A DNA stretch of 64,000 nt, from NCBI GenBank assembly GCA_945865935.1, contig CAMBFI010000002.1, forward strand, positions 62,001-126,000, read 5' to 3'. The notes below the pieces were generated by a model. The model saw only the letters and a list, made by a program, of their open reading frames with translations. It was not told where the DNA came from and did no database searches. Every line of letters starts with the position of its first letter. Position 1 is the first letter of the stretch. This document shows, piece by piece, positions 8,313 through 17,554 of the stretch. The translations under genes were made by a program, and so were the position numbers. This stretch comes from Bordetella parapertussis. Lineage in GTDB: Bacteria > Pseudomonadota > Gammaproteobacteria > Burkholderiales > Burkholderiaceae_B.

Positions 8313-9458
8313 ATGTCATCAACGTCAGTCGGACAAAGAAACTTTCCGAAAATCACTCAGGAAGGTCTGGATGACCTGCGACGACGCATCGGCGTCAAAA
8401 TCGGTGCGACGGCCGAACCTTGGTGCTACGAGGCCACTCGGGACAATATTCGACACTATGCCCACGGCATTGGCGACGACAATCCGCTTTGGTGCGATCC
8501 GGCCTATGCAGCAAAAACAAATCATGGTGGCATCATCGCCTTGCCGAGTTTTTTGTACTCCACTAGCCGCATCGTTTCAGGATATGTAGGTGGCCTGCCT
8601 GGCGTACATGCGATGTGGTCGGGTTCGGACTGGACCTGGCACAAGCATGCCCAACGCAATGATGTAATCAGCACAGAAGCGTATCTGAAAGATTGTATCG
8701 AGCACGAAACTCGTTTTGCCGGCAAAGCTGTCCAACAAATTTATCATGTCGACTTCTTCAATCAATCCGGCGATAAATTAGCAGAGGCCGATAGCTGGTG
8801 CTTCCGCACCGAGCGCGATCACGCGCGTGAAAAGGGCACCAAGTACAAGGCGCTCGCTGAGAAAGGTGATGTGGCCTATACAGACGAGGAAATCAAGGAG
8901 GCCTATAAGCTCTATGCCAATGAAGAAATTCGTGGGGCCACTCCCCGTTACTGGGAAGATGTCGCCGTTGGTGAAGATCTTCCCGTTTTGTTCAAAGGAC
9001 CGATGACTGTCACAGGCTTCATTGCTTACGCGCAAGGCTGGGGCGGGCTATACATCCGCGCAAACAAACTTGCCTGGCAACTCATCGACGCCCACCCAGG
9101 TGTTGGGATAAAAAATCGGTTTGGTGTGCCGGATGTTCCAGAGCGCGTCCATTGGGAAGAGGAATTCGCTCTCGAGGTGGGTGCGCCAGGTGCGTACGAC
9201 TACGGTCCGGAACGCAGCTCATGGCTCATGCACCAGCTGACTAATTGGATGGGCGACGACGGTTTCTTGCGACAAGCCGACTGCAAAATTCGACGACATA
9301 ACCCAGCAGGGGATATGTTATTTATCAAAGCAAAGGTCACCCGTAAATACAAAGAGGGTGACAAACATCTTGTGGCTATTTCGCAGGAAGCGCACAATCA
9401 AACCGATGAGCTGTCGGTATTAGGGACAGCGATCGTTCAACTTCCAAGTCGAGGCTAA
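8313..9458 (+). CDS. Double-hotdog MaoC/FAS1-like acyl dehydratase
   Basis: 381 residues with two hotdog halves. The N-terminal FAS1-like dehydratase half (about 20-150) contains HYAHGIGDDNPLWCDPAYA, where the usual His of the hydratase motif is Trp. The C-terminal half (about 215-375) contains GPMTVTGFIAYAQGWGG and GFLRQADCKIRRHNPAGD. Such proteins hydrate enoyl-CoA thioesters or dehydrate hydroxyacyl-CoA. ATG 8313 is supported by GGAG about 7 nt upstream. It lies between the CoA ligase and the CoA-transferase, in the same direction. The second domain shows no clear catalytic D-x-N-P-x-H motif, so the exact reaction is open. Confidence 0.8.
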   Translation: MSSTSVGQRNFPKITQEGLDDLRRRIGVKIGATAEPWCYEATRDNIRHYAHGIGDDNPLWCDPAYAAKTNHGGIIALPSFLYSTSRIVSGYVGGLPGVHAMWSGSDWTWHKHAQRNDVISTEAYLKDCIEHETRFAGKAVQQIYHVDFFNQSGDKLAEADSWCFRTERDHAREKGTKYKALAEKGDVAYTDEEIKEAYKLYANEEIRGATPRYWEDVAVGEDLPVLFKGPMTVTGFIAYAQGWGGLYIRANKLAWQLIDAHPGVGIKNRFGVPDVPERVHWEEEFALEVGAPGAYDYGPERSSWLMHQLTNWMGDDGFLRQADCKIRRHNPAGDMLFIKAKVTRKYKEGDKHLVAISQEAHNQTDELSVLGTAIVQLPSRG

Positions 9459-9463
9459 TTCGT

Positions 9464-10645
9464 ATGAACGCCCCCCACTATCCTCACGCATGGTTAGATA
9501 GCACGCATGCAACAGGGTCTGTCGCGGGCGTTCGCGTACTTGATCTTTCTAGAGTGGTCGCCGGACCACTGTGCTCGCAGATGTTGGCGGACCATGGTGC
9601 CGATGTTATTAAGGTGGAGTCGCGCTTGGGCGATGAGACCCGACACCTCGGACCTCCCTTTATTGAGCCGGGCCAAGCGGCCTATTTCTCCGCGCTTAAT
9701 CGAGGCAAACGCAGTCTCGAACTCGACTTGAGCAAGGACGATGATCGCGCTGTGATTGAAGCGCTTTTGGTTCAAGCCGATGTGCTGATTGAAAACTTTG
9801 TGCCTGGCACCATGGAGAAATGGGGGCTTGGTTATGACGAATATTTATCAAAGAAATTTCCACAGCTGATTTATTGTGGCATCTCTGGTTTTGGCGCAAC
9901 AGGACCGCTGGGAAGGATGCCAGGCTACGATGCCGTGCTGCAAGCGATGTGTGGCCTCATGAGCATTAACGGCGATGCACAATCAGGTCCGATGCGCACT
10001 GGCATCCCCATTGTCGATATTGTCACGGGGTATAACGCGTTTGCAGGGATCACTATGGCACTGCTCGCGCGTGCCCGAATCGGACATGGCCAGCGGGTCG
10101 ATGCAACGTTGTTTGATACCGCACTCAGCCTGTTAATTCCCCATGCCGTTAACTGGATGGCTTCTGGAAAAACACCTGGCCTGTGGGGTAACGCGCATCC
10201 CAATATCCCGACCTATAACCGATTTGATGTCGGGGATGGACAGATGTTTTTGGGCATCCTCAACGATGCGCAATTCGTAAAATTCTGTAAAAAAATTGGT
10301 CGCATTGATCTCGCTACAGACGAACGCTTTCAAACGAATGTCAGTCGTATTGAACACCGTAACGTCTTACACAAAAAAATAGATGAGGCGCTCAAACCCT
10401 TTACTCGCGCTGAGTTGTGCGCCAGCTTGATGGAGGTCGGCATCCCAGCAGGTCCGGTGCACAACGTCGCCGAGGCGCTTGGGCAAGCGCACACTGCGGC
10501 ACGTGACATGCTGGTTACTCGGGCAGACTATCGCGGACTAGGGATCCCGATTAAGTTGTCGGCTACCCCGGGCCAGGCGGGTCGCAAGCCGCCTAAGCTT
10601 GGCGAGCATAATTTAGACATTCTTAAGCGGGATTCGTCCAGCTAA
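9464..10645 (+). CDS. Family III CoA-transferase (CaiB/BaiF)
   Basis: 393 residues. It starts with the family pattern GVRVLDLSRVVAGPLCSQML and GADVIKVES. It has NRGKRSLELDL, VLIENFVPGTMEKWGLGYD, and the nucleophilic Asp in RTGIPIVDIVTG (about residue 185), then GHGQRVDATL. Family III enzymes move CoA between carboxylic acids through an aspartyl-CoA anhydride. The gap to the hydratase is 5 nt, so the genes are co-transcribed. With an AMP-forming ligase in the same operon, the pathway has two ways to form CoA esters, perhaps at different steps. Donor and acceptor cannot be told from sequence. Confidence 0.9.
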   Translation: MNAPHYPHAWLDSTHATGSVAGVRVLDLSRVVAGPLCSQMLADHGADVIKVESRLGDETRHLGPPFIEPGQAAYFSALNRGKRSLELDLSKDDDRAVIEALLVQADVLIENFVPGTMEKWGLGYDEYLSKKFPQLIYCGISGFGATGPLGRMPGYDAVLQAMCGLMSINGDAQSGPMRTGIPIVDIVTGYNAFAGITMALLARARIGHGQRVDATLFDTALSLLIPHAVNWMASGKTPGLWGNAHPNIPTYNRFDVGDGQMFLGILNDAQFVKFCKKIGRIDLATDERFQTNVSRIEHRNVLHKKIDEALKPFTRAELCASLMEVGIPAGPVHNVAEALGQAHTAARDMLVTRADYRGLGIPIKLSATPGQAGRKPPKLGEHNLDILKRDSSS

Positions 10646-10694
10646 GCCAGGACACCGCTGGCTTTCCCTAGGGAAAGCGAGTGGTGTCCTAGGC
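10646..10694 (+). repeat. Long stem-loop between CoA-transferase and tctC
   Basis: An almost continuous hairpin: AGGACACC (10649-10656) pairs with GGTGTCCT (10683-10690). Inside it GCTTTCCC (10661-10668) pairs with GGGAAAGC (10671-10678), with 4-nt internal loops between. Outer GCC/GGC can add three pairs. No T-run follows, so it is not a canonical intrinsic terminator. It may be a partial terminator, an mRNA-stability element or a processing site that lets the downstream binding-protein gene be expressed differently from the enzymes. Confidence 0.6.
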
Positions 10695-10751
10695 TATATT
10701 GGGCGTTTAAACTCAATCATCAGTCAATTCTGCTGAGCTTACGGAGATAAC

Positions 10752-11750
10752 ATGAAAAAAATTCTTAATCGCGGCTTATCCTTTGCGCTAGCGGCTAGTG
10801 CGCTAGGCTACGGCCTCATGGCCACAGACAATGCCTGGGCCCAAAACAAATGGCCTGAAAAAACGGTGCGAATGATCGTTCCCGCGCCTCCAGGTAGCGC
10901 CCCCGATGGGCAAATTCGTTTGTTTAGTCAGAAGCTCAGCGAAATATGGGGTCAGCCTGTTGTGGTTGAAAACATCGTCGGTGCGGGCGGCCTCATTGGC
11001 TCCGATCGCGTTGCAAAAGCCCCACCAGACGGCTATACGTTTCTGTACAACACAATCGGCCCGATTGCTGTAGCGCCAAGTTTGATGCCATCCAAAATGA
11101 CGTTCAATCCCCAGAAAGATTTGACGCCAGTCAGTTTAGCGACCAAGACTCCTAACTGGATCACTGTTCGGCCTAACTACCCCGCTAACAACATTCAAGA
11201 GCTAGTTGCCTTAGCAAAGAAGAACCCTGGAAAAATCACTTACGGCACGGCGGGCCCAGGGACAACGCAACACCTGTCAGGTGAACTGTTGAACCTCATC
11301 GCAGGCATCCAGCTCAACGGTATCCCCTACAAATCTAGCGCTCAAATGACCACGGATGGGCTCGGCGGCCAGATCGATATCCTGATACACAACACGCCGG
11401 TTCTTTTACCGCACTTAAAAGCTGGGAAACTTAAGGCACTCGCTATCACAAGCGACGTACGCTCACCCTCAATGCCGCAGGTACCCACCATGATCGAGTC
11501 TGGTGTAAAGGGCTTTGAGATCACCGCATGGTTTGGCTTCTTGGCCCCAGCAGGAACGCCTAAAGCGATTGTTGACAAGGTATCAGCGGACGTCAAAAAG
11601 GTCTTGGCGATGCCTGAAGTCAATAAACGCATCGTAGATGAGGCCACCATCGTGGTTGGTAGCACGCCTGAAGAATATGGTGCGTTTATCAAGGCTGAGA
11701 CTGCCAAGTGGAAAGACGTGATCGTGCGTACCAAAATGACCGCCAATTAA
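10752..11750 (+). CDS. Bug-family (TctC) periplasmic solute-binding protein
   Basis: 332 residues. The signal peptide ends near AWA-QN (residue 31), followed by WPEKTVRMIVPAPPGSAPD, GQPVVVENIVGAGG, VAKAPPDGYTFL, and GKITYGTAGPGTTQHLSGELL. These are Bug-protein landmarks; the family binds carboxylates (di- and tricarboxylates, aromatic acids) for tripartite tricarboxylate transport. GGAGATAAC stands directly upstream of ATG 10752. No tctA/tctB is adjacent, so it must work with a membrane complex encoded elsewhere (two TctAB sets are in this window) or act as a sensor subunit. It follows the CoA-ligase operon after a strong stem-loop. Confidence 0.9.
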   Translation: MKKILNRGLSFALAASALGYGLMATDNAWAQNKWPEKTVRMIVPAPPGSAPDGQIRLFSQKLSEIWGQPVVVENIVGAGGLIGSDRVAKAPPDGYTFLYNTIGPIAVAPSLMPSKMTFNPQKDLTPVSLATKTPNWITVRPNYPANNIQELVALAKKNPGKITYGTAGPGTTQHLSGELLNLIAGIQLNGIPYKSSAQMTTDGLGGQIDILIHNTPVLLPHLKAGKLKALAITSDVRSPSMPQVPTMIESGVKGFEITAWFGFLAPAGTPKAIVDKVSADVKKVLAMPEVNKRIVDEATIVVGSTPEEYGAFIKAETAKWKDVIVRTKMTAN

Positions 11751-11766
11751 TGCTTGAAACATCGGC

Positions 11767-11781
11767 GCACCTATCTGGTGC
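11767..11781 (+). promoter_or_regulatory. NtrC-type enhancer site
   Basis: GCACC-tatct-GGTGC, a 15-bp dyad with the arms and spacing of known NtrC sites (GCACC-N5-GGTGC). A half-site GGTGC lies at 11799-11803, about two helical turns away. Relative to the predicted sigma-54 start near 11893, the sites lie about 90-125 bp upstream, the usual distance for nitrogen-regulated enhancers. The match is by eye. Confidence 0.65.
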
Positions 11782-11846
11782 ATCGATGTTGCTAACTTGG
11801 TGCATGCATATCTTGTACCGCCCGCTCTACCCCCGAAGAAAACAGC

Positions 11847-11877
11847 ATCCCATGGCAGCCAAAGGCTGGCATGGGAT
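11847..11877 (+). terminator. Stem-loop overlapping the sigma-54 promoter, possible terminator of the upstream gene
   Basis: ATCCCATGgCAGCC (11847-11860) pairs with GGCTGgCATGGGAT (11864-11877) across a 3-nt AAA loop with one mismatch. The following TTGCTTATT is only weakly T-rich. The right arm contains the -24 element of the sigma-54 promoter, so part of the symmetry may be coincidental. It could end transcription from the Bug gene. Confidence 0.4.
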
Positions 11878-11882
11878 TTGCT
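11867..11882 (+). promoter_or_regulatory. Sigma-54 (RpoN) promoter of the porin-glnK-amtB operon
   Basis: TGGCATGGGATTTGCT matches the consensus TGGCACG-N4-TTGCW at all positions but one, with the invariant GG and GC separated by exactly 10 nt. The predicted start is near 11893, leaving a ~35-nt leader before ATG 11928. Together with the upstream NtrC-like sites this predicts induction under nitrogen limitation, as is known for glnK-amtB in proteobacteria. Confidence 0.72.
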
Positions 11883-11927
11883 TATTGAAAAGCTCAAACG
11901 ATGTCTTTTCAATCAATCGGGGGCCTT

Positions 11928-13126
<1,199 letters not shown>

Positions 13127-13140
13127 ACATGAGGTGTAAC

Positions 13141-14535
13141 GTGTCTAACATTATGAAGAAACTATTCGCGACAGGTCTATTGGCTGCCGCGACCTTGCCC
13201 CTCACCGCGGTGGCAGCAGCCCTTGAGCCAAACAAGGGTGACACCACCTGGATGTTGATTTGTACGGCACTCGTCATGCTGATGACTCTGCCAGGCCTCG
13301 CTCTTTTTTATGGCGGACTCACTCGTAGCAAAAACGTTCTATCCGTATTAGTTCAGTGTATGGTGGTCTTTTCACTGATCATCGTTTTATGGTCCATCTA
13401 CGGATACAGCCTAGCCTTTACTGAAGGCAACGCCTTTATTGGTAAATTCGACCGCCTGTTCTTAAAAGAGCTCACGCCAGAGTCGGTGGCAGCCACCTTT
13501 AGCAAGGGTGTTGTCATTCCTGAACTCATTTTTATGGCGTTTCAGGGTGTCTTTGCCACCATTACCTGCTGCCTGATCGTCGGTGCGTTTGCCGAACGTG
13601 CGAAGTTTGCCGGCATTCTGGTGTTTATGGTGATCTGGTTCACTTTCTCGTACCTCCCAATCGCTCACATGGTTTGGGCCTGGCCTGGTCCAGACGACAT
13701 CAAGGACGCGGCGTCACTTGAAGCCGTGACCGCCAGAGCGGGCTGGCTGTTCCAAAAAGGCGTATTAGATTTCGCAGGCGGCACAGTCGTTCACATCAAC
13801 GCAGCGATTGCAGGCTTGGTCGGCTCCTTCGTGATCGGCAAGCGCATTGGGTTCGGCAAAGAACCGATGAAACCACACAACATGGTTCACGTGATGGTCG
13901 GCGCTTCATTGCTCTGGTTTGGTTGGTTTGGCTTTAATGCTGGCTCAGCACTCGAGGCAAACGGCACCGCTGCCTTAGCCTTCGCCAATACCTTGCTCGC
14001 AACCGCGGCAGCCGTCTTGGGCTGGACATTTGCAGAATGGGTCTTGAAAGGTAAGCCATCCATGCTCGGCGCCGCTTCTGGCTGTGTAGCGGGCTTAGTT
14101 GGCATTACTCCTGCAGCCGGTTTTGTTGGCCCAATGGGTGCACTCGCCATTGGCGCACTTGCCGGGTTCGCCTGCGTGTGGGGCGTCAGCGGTTTGAAGC
14201 GGTTACTGGGCTCGGACGATAGCCTCGATGTGTTTGGCATTCACGGCGTAGCCGGAATCCTGGGTGCCATCTTGACTGGCGTATTCGCAGCGCCTTCACT
14301 GGGCGGCACAGGAATCTTTGACTATGTCACGAATGCCGCCTCAGCTGAGTACTCAATCGCTGGCCAACTCTGGATACAGACGCAAGGCGTACTCGTGACG
14401 CTAGTCTGGTCTGGTGTCGTTGCCTTCATCGCGTTCAAAATCGCTGACATGCTGTTCGGGATCCGTGTCGCGGAAGATCAAGAACGCGAAGGCTTGGATA
14501 TCAACTCACACGGTGAGTCAGCCTACGAGAACTAA
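13141..14535 (+). CDS. amtB: Ammonium transporter
   Basis: 464 residues from GTG 13141 (GAGGTG lies just upstream; ATG 13129 and ATG 13153 are alternatives). A cleavable signal peptide (TLPLTAVAAA) precedes 11 membrane helices. Conserved pore residues are visible: the twin histidines in DFAGGTVVHINAAIAG and FGIHGVAGILGA, the Asp of the recruitment site before GGTVVH, and the phenylalanine gate region FMAFQGVFA. It conducts ammonium and is blocked by GlnK from the gene upstream (gap 14 nt). The C-terminal cytoplasmic tail is short (about 25 residues). Its stop overlaps the stop of the convergent gene by 4 nt. Confidence 0.96.
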   Translation: MSNIMKKLFATGLLAAATLPLTAVAAALEPNKGDTTWMLICTALVMLMTLPGLALFYGGLTRSKNVLSVLVQCMVVFSLIIVLWSIYGYSLAFTEGNAFIGKFDRLFLKELTPESVAATFSKGVVIPELIFMAFQGVFATITCCLIVGAFAERAKFAGILVFMVIWFTFSYLPIAHMVWAWPGPDDIKDAASLEAVTARAGWLFQKGVLDFAGGTVVHINAAIAGLVGSFVIGKRIGFGKEPMKPHNMVHVMVGASLLWFGWFGFNAGSALEANGTAALAFANTLLATAAAVLGWTFAEWVLKGKPSMLGAASGCVAGLVGITPAAGFVGPMGALAIGALAGFACVWGVSGLKRLLGSDDSLDVFGIHGVAGILGAILTGVFAAPSLGGTGIFDYVTNAASAEYSIAGQLWIQTQGVLVTLVWSGVVAFIAFKIADMLFGIRVAEDQEREGLDINSHGESAYEN

Positions 14536-15245
14536 AGTCTAGCGCCGCGCATCCCCGCGCGGCGTATTGCCTGCTCGACCAAGCCGCTCACCTGAGCGGC
14601 TTGACTAAACTGTTTCAATATATCCAGTACTGCCTCTCGGCTTTTGGGAATGCCCAAAGCAATACTCTCAGTGCCCCAAGCTCCGTCTAAGATGACTACG
14701 CCCGGAATGCGGTCTGCCAATTCGGACAAAATTGTTTTATTTGTCGCAAACGCATCGAGCTTACCTTCTCGCATTAAATTAACCACCTGATCGAGACCAT
14801 GCGTTGCGACGACCGTCGCTTGTTTTAACAAACCAGGCAGCGTTGCCTCAGACGTACTGCCTGCAGACACGCCAATCCGCACTCCGACACGATCAATCTG
14901 GCCAATGCTTCTAACCACGCAATCGGGGCCAACGAGATACGTCTGATCCGTAAACAGTATAGGCTCAGCCAGTGCGAGGTATTGCGCCCGGACCGGTGTC
15001 GCGTTAACCAACACGAGATCTAATAACTCTTGCCGCACTGCGCTAAGAATTTCACCATTTGTTTGGAATAGAACAGGCTCAAACGGAACACTCAAAAAGC
15101 TCGCAAAGGCACGTCCCAACTCAAACCCTAAGCCGCGCTCAGGCAACTCCCCCTGGGCGCCTAAAAAAGATGCTGGGCTGCCCGGATACAGTCCAACCCG
15201 CAACCGCCCTGTTGGCGCCAAGACATGTGTCGAGCGATGTTTCAT
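14532..15245 (-). CDS. Amino-acid-type substrate-binding (SBP_bac_3) protein without signal peptide
   Basis: 237 residues of the periplasmic-binding-protein type II fold: GRLRVGLYPGSPASFL, GLGFELGRAFASFLSVPFE, DLVLVNATPVRAQYLALAEP, IGVSAGSTSEATL, GKLDAFATNKTILSEL. This is the layout of polar amino acid ABC-transporter binding proteins. However, residues 1-15 (MKHRSTHVLAPTGRL) show no hydrophobic signal segment and no lipobox. Either the protein is cytoplasmic (ligand sensor or enzyme-like derivative) or the true start differs; an upstream TTG at 15248 adds one residue only. No ABC permease or ATPase is adjacent. It converges on amtB. Confidence 0.75.
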   Translation of the reverse strand: MKHRSTHVLAPTGRLRVGLYPGSPASFLGAQGELPERGLGFELGRAFASFLSVPFEPVLFQTNGEILSAVRQELLDLVLVNATPVRAQYLALAEPILFTDQTYLVGPDCVVRSIGQIDRVGVRIGVSAGSTSEATLPGLLKQATVVATHGLDQVVNLMREGKLDAFATNKTILSELADRIPGVVILDGAWGTESIALGIPKSREAVLDILKQFSQAAQVSGLVEQAIRRAGMRGARL

Positions 15246-15339
15246 CAAGTGCCTCTATTTATTTATGCTGGGACTGCGTGCTTGCGTCCTAACCCGCTGA
15301 GCTGACAAGATTTTAGCGATACGCGGGTCGAACTATGCC

Positions 15340-15345
15340 TATAAT
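15340..15345 (+). promoter_or_regulatory. Candidate -10 element for the dienelactone hydrolase gene
   Basis: A perfect TATAAT at 15340-15345, preceded by TG three bases upstream, lies 97 nt before ATG 15443. The matching -35 region (CGATAC, 15317-15322) is poor, so the promoter may rely on the extended -10 or an activator. Confidence 0.45.
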
Positions 15346-15442
15346 TCGCGAGACACATTTCAAACAACGCCCCGACCGGCTGTTGTCGTTCGCTTCACTA
15401 CCACTTCACCCTATCGCACCATCGCGCTAACAGGAGATACAA

Positions 15443-16111
15443 ATGGGTAAATTCGTACAACTCAAGGCCTCGGATGGCCACCAATTTGACGCTTACGTGG
15501 CTGAGCCAAGCGGTAAACCTCGCGGTCTCGTCGTGATCGCGCCAGAAATTTTTGGTGTGAATAGCCATATCCAATCTGTCACCGACGGCTATGCACAAGA
15601 TGGATACCTCGCGATTGCTCCCGCCTTTTTTGATCGCGCCCAACGCAAGTACGATGCCGGCTACACGCAGCCAGATATCGCTGCAGGCGTCGAGATCATG
15701 AAGAAAGTCAGCTTTGATCATGTTTTGCTCGATGTAGCGGCCGCCTTAGAGTACGGCAAGTCTGCAGGCAAAGCTGGGATCGTCGGATACTGCTGGGGCG
15801 GCGTCATTGCCTGGCTCGCTGCAGGACGTGTGGCTGGCTTGAGCTGCTCGGCACCCTATTACGGTGGCGCAATTCCAAGCTTCTTGAAAGAGACACCTAC
15901 GTGTCCAGTCATGTTCCACTTTGGCGAAACCGATCACTCCATCACGCTTGAGCAAGCAAAAGTCGTAGAGGCTGCCTATCCAAAAGAACAAAGCTTCTTT
16001 TATCCGGCAGGTCACGGTTTTAACTGCGATCAACGTGGTTCCTACGACGCTGCGTCTGCCAAATTAGCACGCGAACGTACCGTGGAATTACTGCGTAAGC
16101 ACGTCGGCTAA
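15443..16111 (+). CDS. Dienelactone hydrolase family protein (carboxymethylenebutenolidase-like)
   Basis: 222 residues, cytoplasmic, close to the ~235 of classical dienelactone hydrolase. Triad residues are visible: nucleophile Cys117 in GYCWGG, Asp164 in GETDHS, His191 in AGHGFNCD. Glu35 in APEIFGVN matches the glutamate that controls the resting cysteine. It would open a lactone ring such as dienelactone to maleylacetate; the physiological substrate here is unknown since no ring-cleavage genes adjoin. ATG 15443 has GGAGATACAA immediately upstream. The gene is monocistronic: its own promoter candidate precedes it and a strong terminator follows at 16135. Confidence 0.88.
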   Translation: MGKFVQLKASDGHQFDAYVAEPSGKPRGLVVIAPEIFGVNSHIQSVTDGYAQDGYLAIAPAFFDRAQRKYDAGYTQPDIAAGVEIMKKVSFDHVLLDVAAALEYGKSAGKAGIVGYCWGGVIAWLAAGRVAGLSCSAPYYGGAIPSFLKETPTCPVMFHFGETDHSITLEQAKVVEAAYPKEQSFFYPAGHGFNCDQRGSYDAASAKLARERTVELLRKHVG

Positions 16112-16134
16112 TCATTCGCCGCACACTAATAAAA

Positions 16135-16169
16135 AGAGGCTCGCGTTCGACACGCGAGCCTCTTTTTTT
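16135..16169 (+). terminator. Intrinsic terminator after dienelactone hydrolase gene
   Basis: A GC-rich perfect stem AGAGGCTCGCG (16135-16145) / CGCGAGCCTCT (16153-16163) with a 7-nt loop, followed by seven T. An A-run on the left lets it also serve the convergent MmgE/PrpD gene ending at 16179. Confidence 0.93.
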
Positions 16170-16178
16170 AGTCAACGC

Positions 16179-17540
16179 TTATTTTTTTCCTGAAGCCAAA
16201 CCAGGCAAGTCAGATACGCGTGCGACCTGATCGAGCGACATCAATGCATCAAACAATGCACGGGATGAAAACTCAACATGCCCCACTCGCGCGCAGTCCT
16301 CAAACTTCGCCCATAACTGCTCGCGACTCAGTGGTAGATCAGGACCGCCACGCACAGCGACCACCTGACGACTTTCAATGGTCTTTCCATCTTTAAGCTT
16401 GACCGTCACAAGATCGAAGGGTGAATAACCCGGCAAATTTGGATGCTCCTTCTCGTCAGGCAAGACCATCACTTTCTTCATCAAATCTTGTACATCTTTA
16501 CGCACAACAAAGTCATCAACCAGTTCAGTCAAGCCCGCGCGGCCCGCAACCACGCACGACGCCATTGCAAATTCCATGCTGAATTTAGCTTCGAGTCCAG
16601 TCTGGGGATTGTGATTACGCAGCACTTTAGTATTGCGTACGCTTGTCATCGCAGTAATCGATTCGATCTCATTGCCACTGATCGCATGTTCCGCCACAAG
16701 ATCCAACATCCCATCCAACGCGCGATGGGTACAAAAGCATAAGGGATACTTCTTAACCGATAGTTTGCTAATCGCCAGCTTCCAGGGGTTGGCTGCCTGC
16801 ACCGGACTCGTCACATCAAAGCGTCCGTCTGGCGATACTGCAGATAAGAAACCCTGGGGATGCTCAAGCGCGTCCAAGGCCGAGGTAAATCCAGCCTTCA
16901 CGAGTCGTGCGGCCATCAACCCAGCTTGCGCGGAGCGACCCGCATGAAACGGCTTGGTCATCGTGCCAAAGTTCGCCATGGTGCCAGCGCTTTGCGAAGC
17001 GCCCATCGAAATAGCCATGGCACACTGCTCTGCATTGAGCTTGTTTAACGAAGCACACGCTGCGGCAGATCCGATCGCACCGAGAATGCCGGTGGGATGC
17101 CAGCCTTTGGTGTGGTAGTGAGCTGGATCGCGTCGCGCGAGCTCGGCCCACACTTCATAGCCGGCCGCGTAGGCCACAACCATCTCTCGTCCCGATGAGC
17201 CCAACGCTTGCGCCTCGGCCAAGATGGCCGGAACAAGCACCGTGCTGGGATGCCCCTTGAGCGCTACGTCGTCAAAGTCCAGCGCATGCGCTGCCACGCC
17301 ATTGATCCACGCAGCGTCTGGCGCACTTGCAGTTTGTGAACCGAATAGCAAGGTGGCTGGTCCCGGATTCGGCGCAAGCACTTCTGTCAGGATGCGAGTG
17401 GGCGGCTCGTCGCGCCCCGCTAACATCACACCAACGCAATCGGCAAAGCCCGTATAGATGACTTCTAACGCATCTTTCGGGATCTGCTCGAACTTTAAAC
17501 CTGCGACAAAGCGACCGAGGTCGCGTGTGATGTCAGTCAT
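16179..17540 (-). CDS. MmgE/PrpD family protein (2-methylcitrate dehydratase-like)
   Basis: 453 residues, the normal length for this family. Recognised by AWINGVAAHALDFDDVALKGHPSTVLVPA (His/Asp-rich active-site segment near residues 80-105), GWHPTGILGAIGSAAACASL, and FGTMTKPFHAGRSAQAGLMAARL. PrpD and relatives dehydrate 2-methylcitrate; other members act on iminodisuccinate or related polycarboxylates. It follows an HMG-CoA-lyase-like gene by 14 nt with GAGGA before its ATG, so both are one operon. No prpB or prpC is present, so a role outside the methylcitrate cycle is likely. It could act on the acid imported by the divergent TTT operon; that is inference. Confidence 0.85.
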   Translation of the reverse strand: MTDITRDLGRFVAGLKFEQIPKDALEVIYTGFADCVGVMLAGRDEPPTRILTEVLAPNPGPATLLFGSQTASAPDAAWINGVAAHALDFDDVALKGHPSTVLVPAILAEAQALGSSGREMVVAYAAGYEVWAELARRDPAHYHTKGWHPTGILGAIGSAAACASLNKLNAEQCAMAISMGASQSAGTMANFGTMTKPFHAGRSAQAGLMAARLVKAGFTSALDALEHPQGFLSAVSPDGRFDVTSPVQAANPWKLAISKLSVKKYPLCFCTHRALDGMLDLVAEHAISGNEIESITAMTSVRNTKVLRNHNPQTGLEAKFSMEFAMASCVVAGRAGLTELVDDFVVRKDVQDLMKKVMVLPDEKEHPNLPGYSPFDLVTVKLKDGKTIESRQVVAVRGGPDLPLSREQLWAKFEDCARVGHVEFSSRALFDALMSLDQVARVSDLPGLASGKK

Positions 17541-17554
17541 GATGAATTCCTCGC

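Noticed and set aside
10646-10694. Intrinsic terminator after the CoA-transferase
   Set aside because: The stem is strong but no T-run follows, so I list it as a stem-loop of unknown function.
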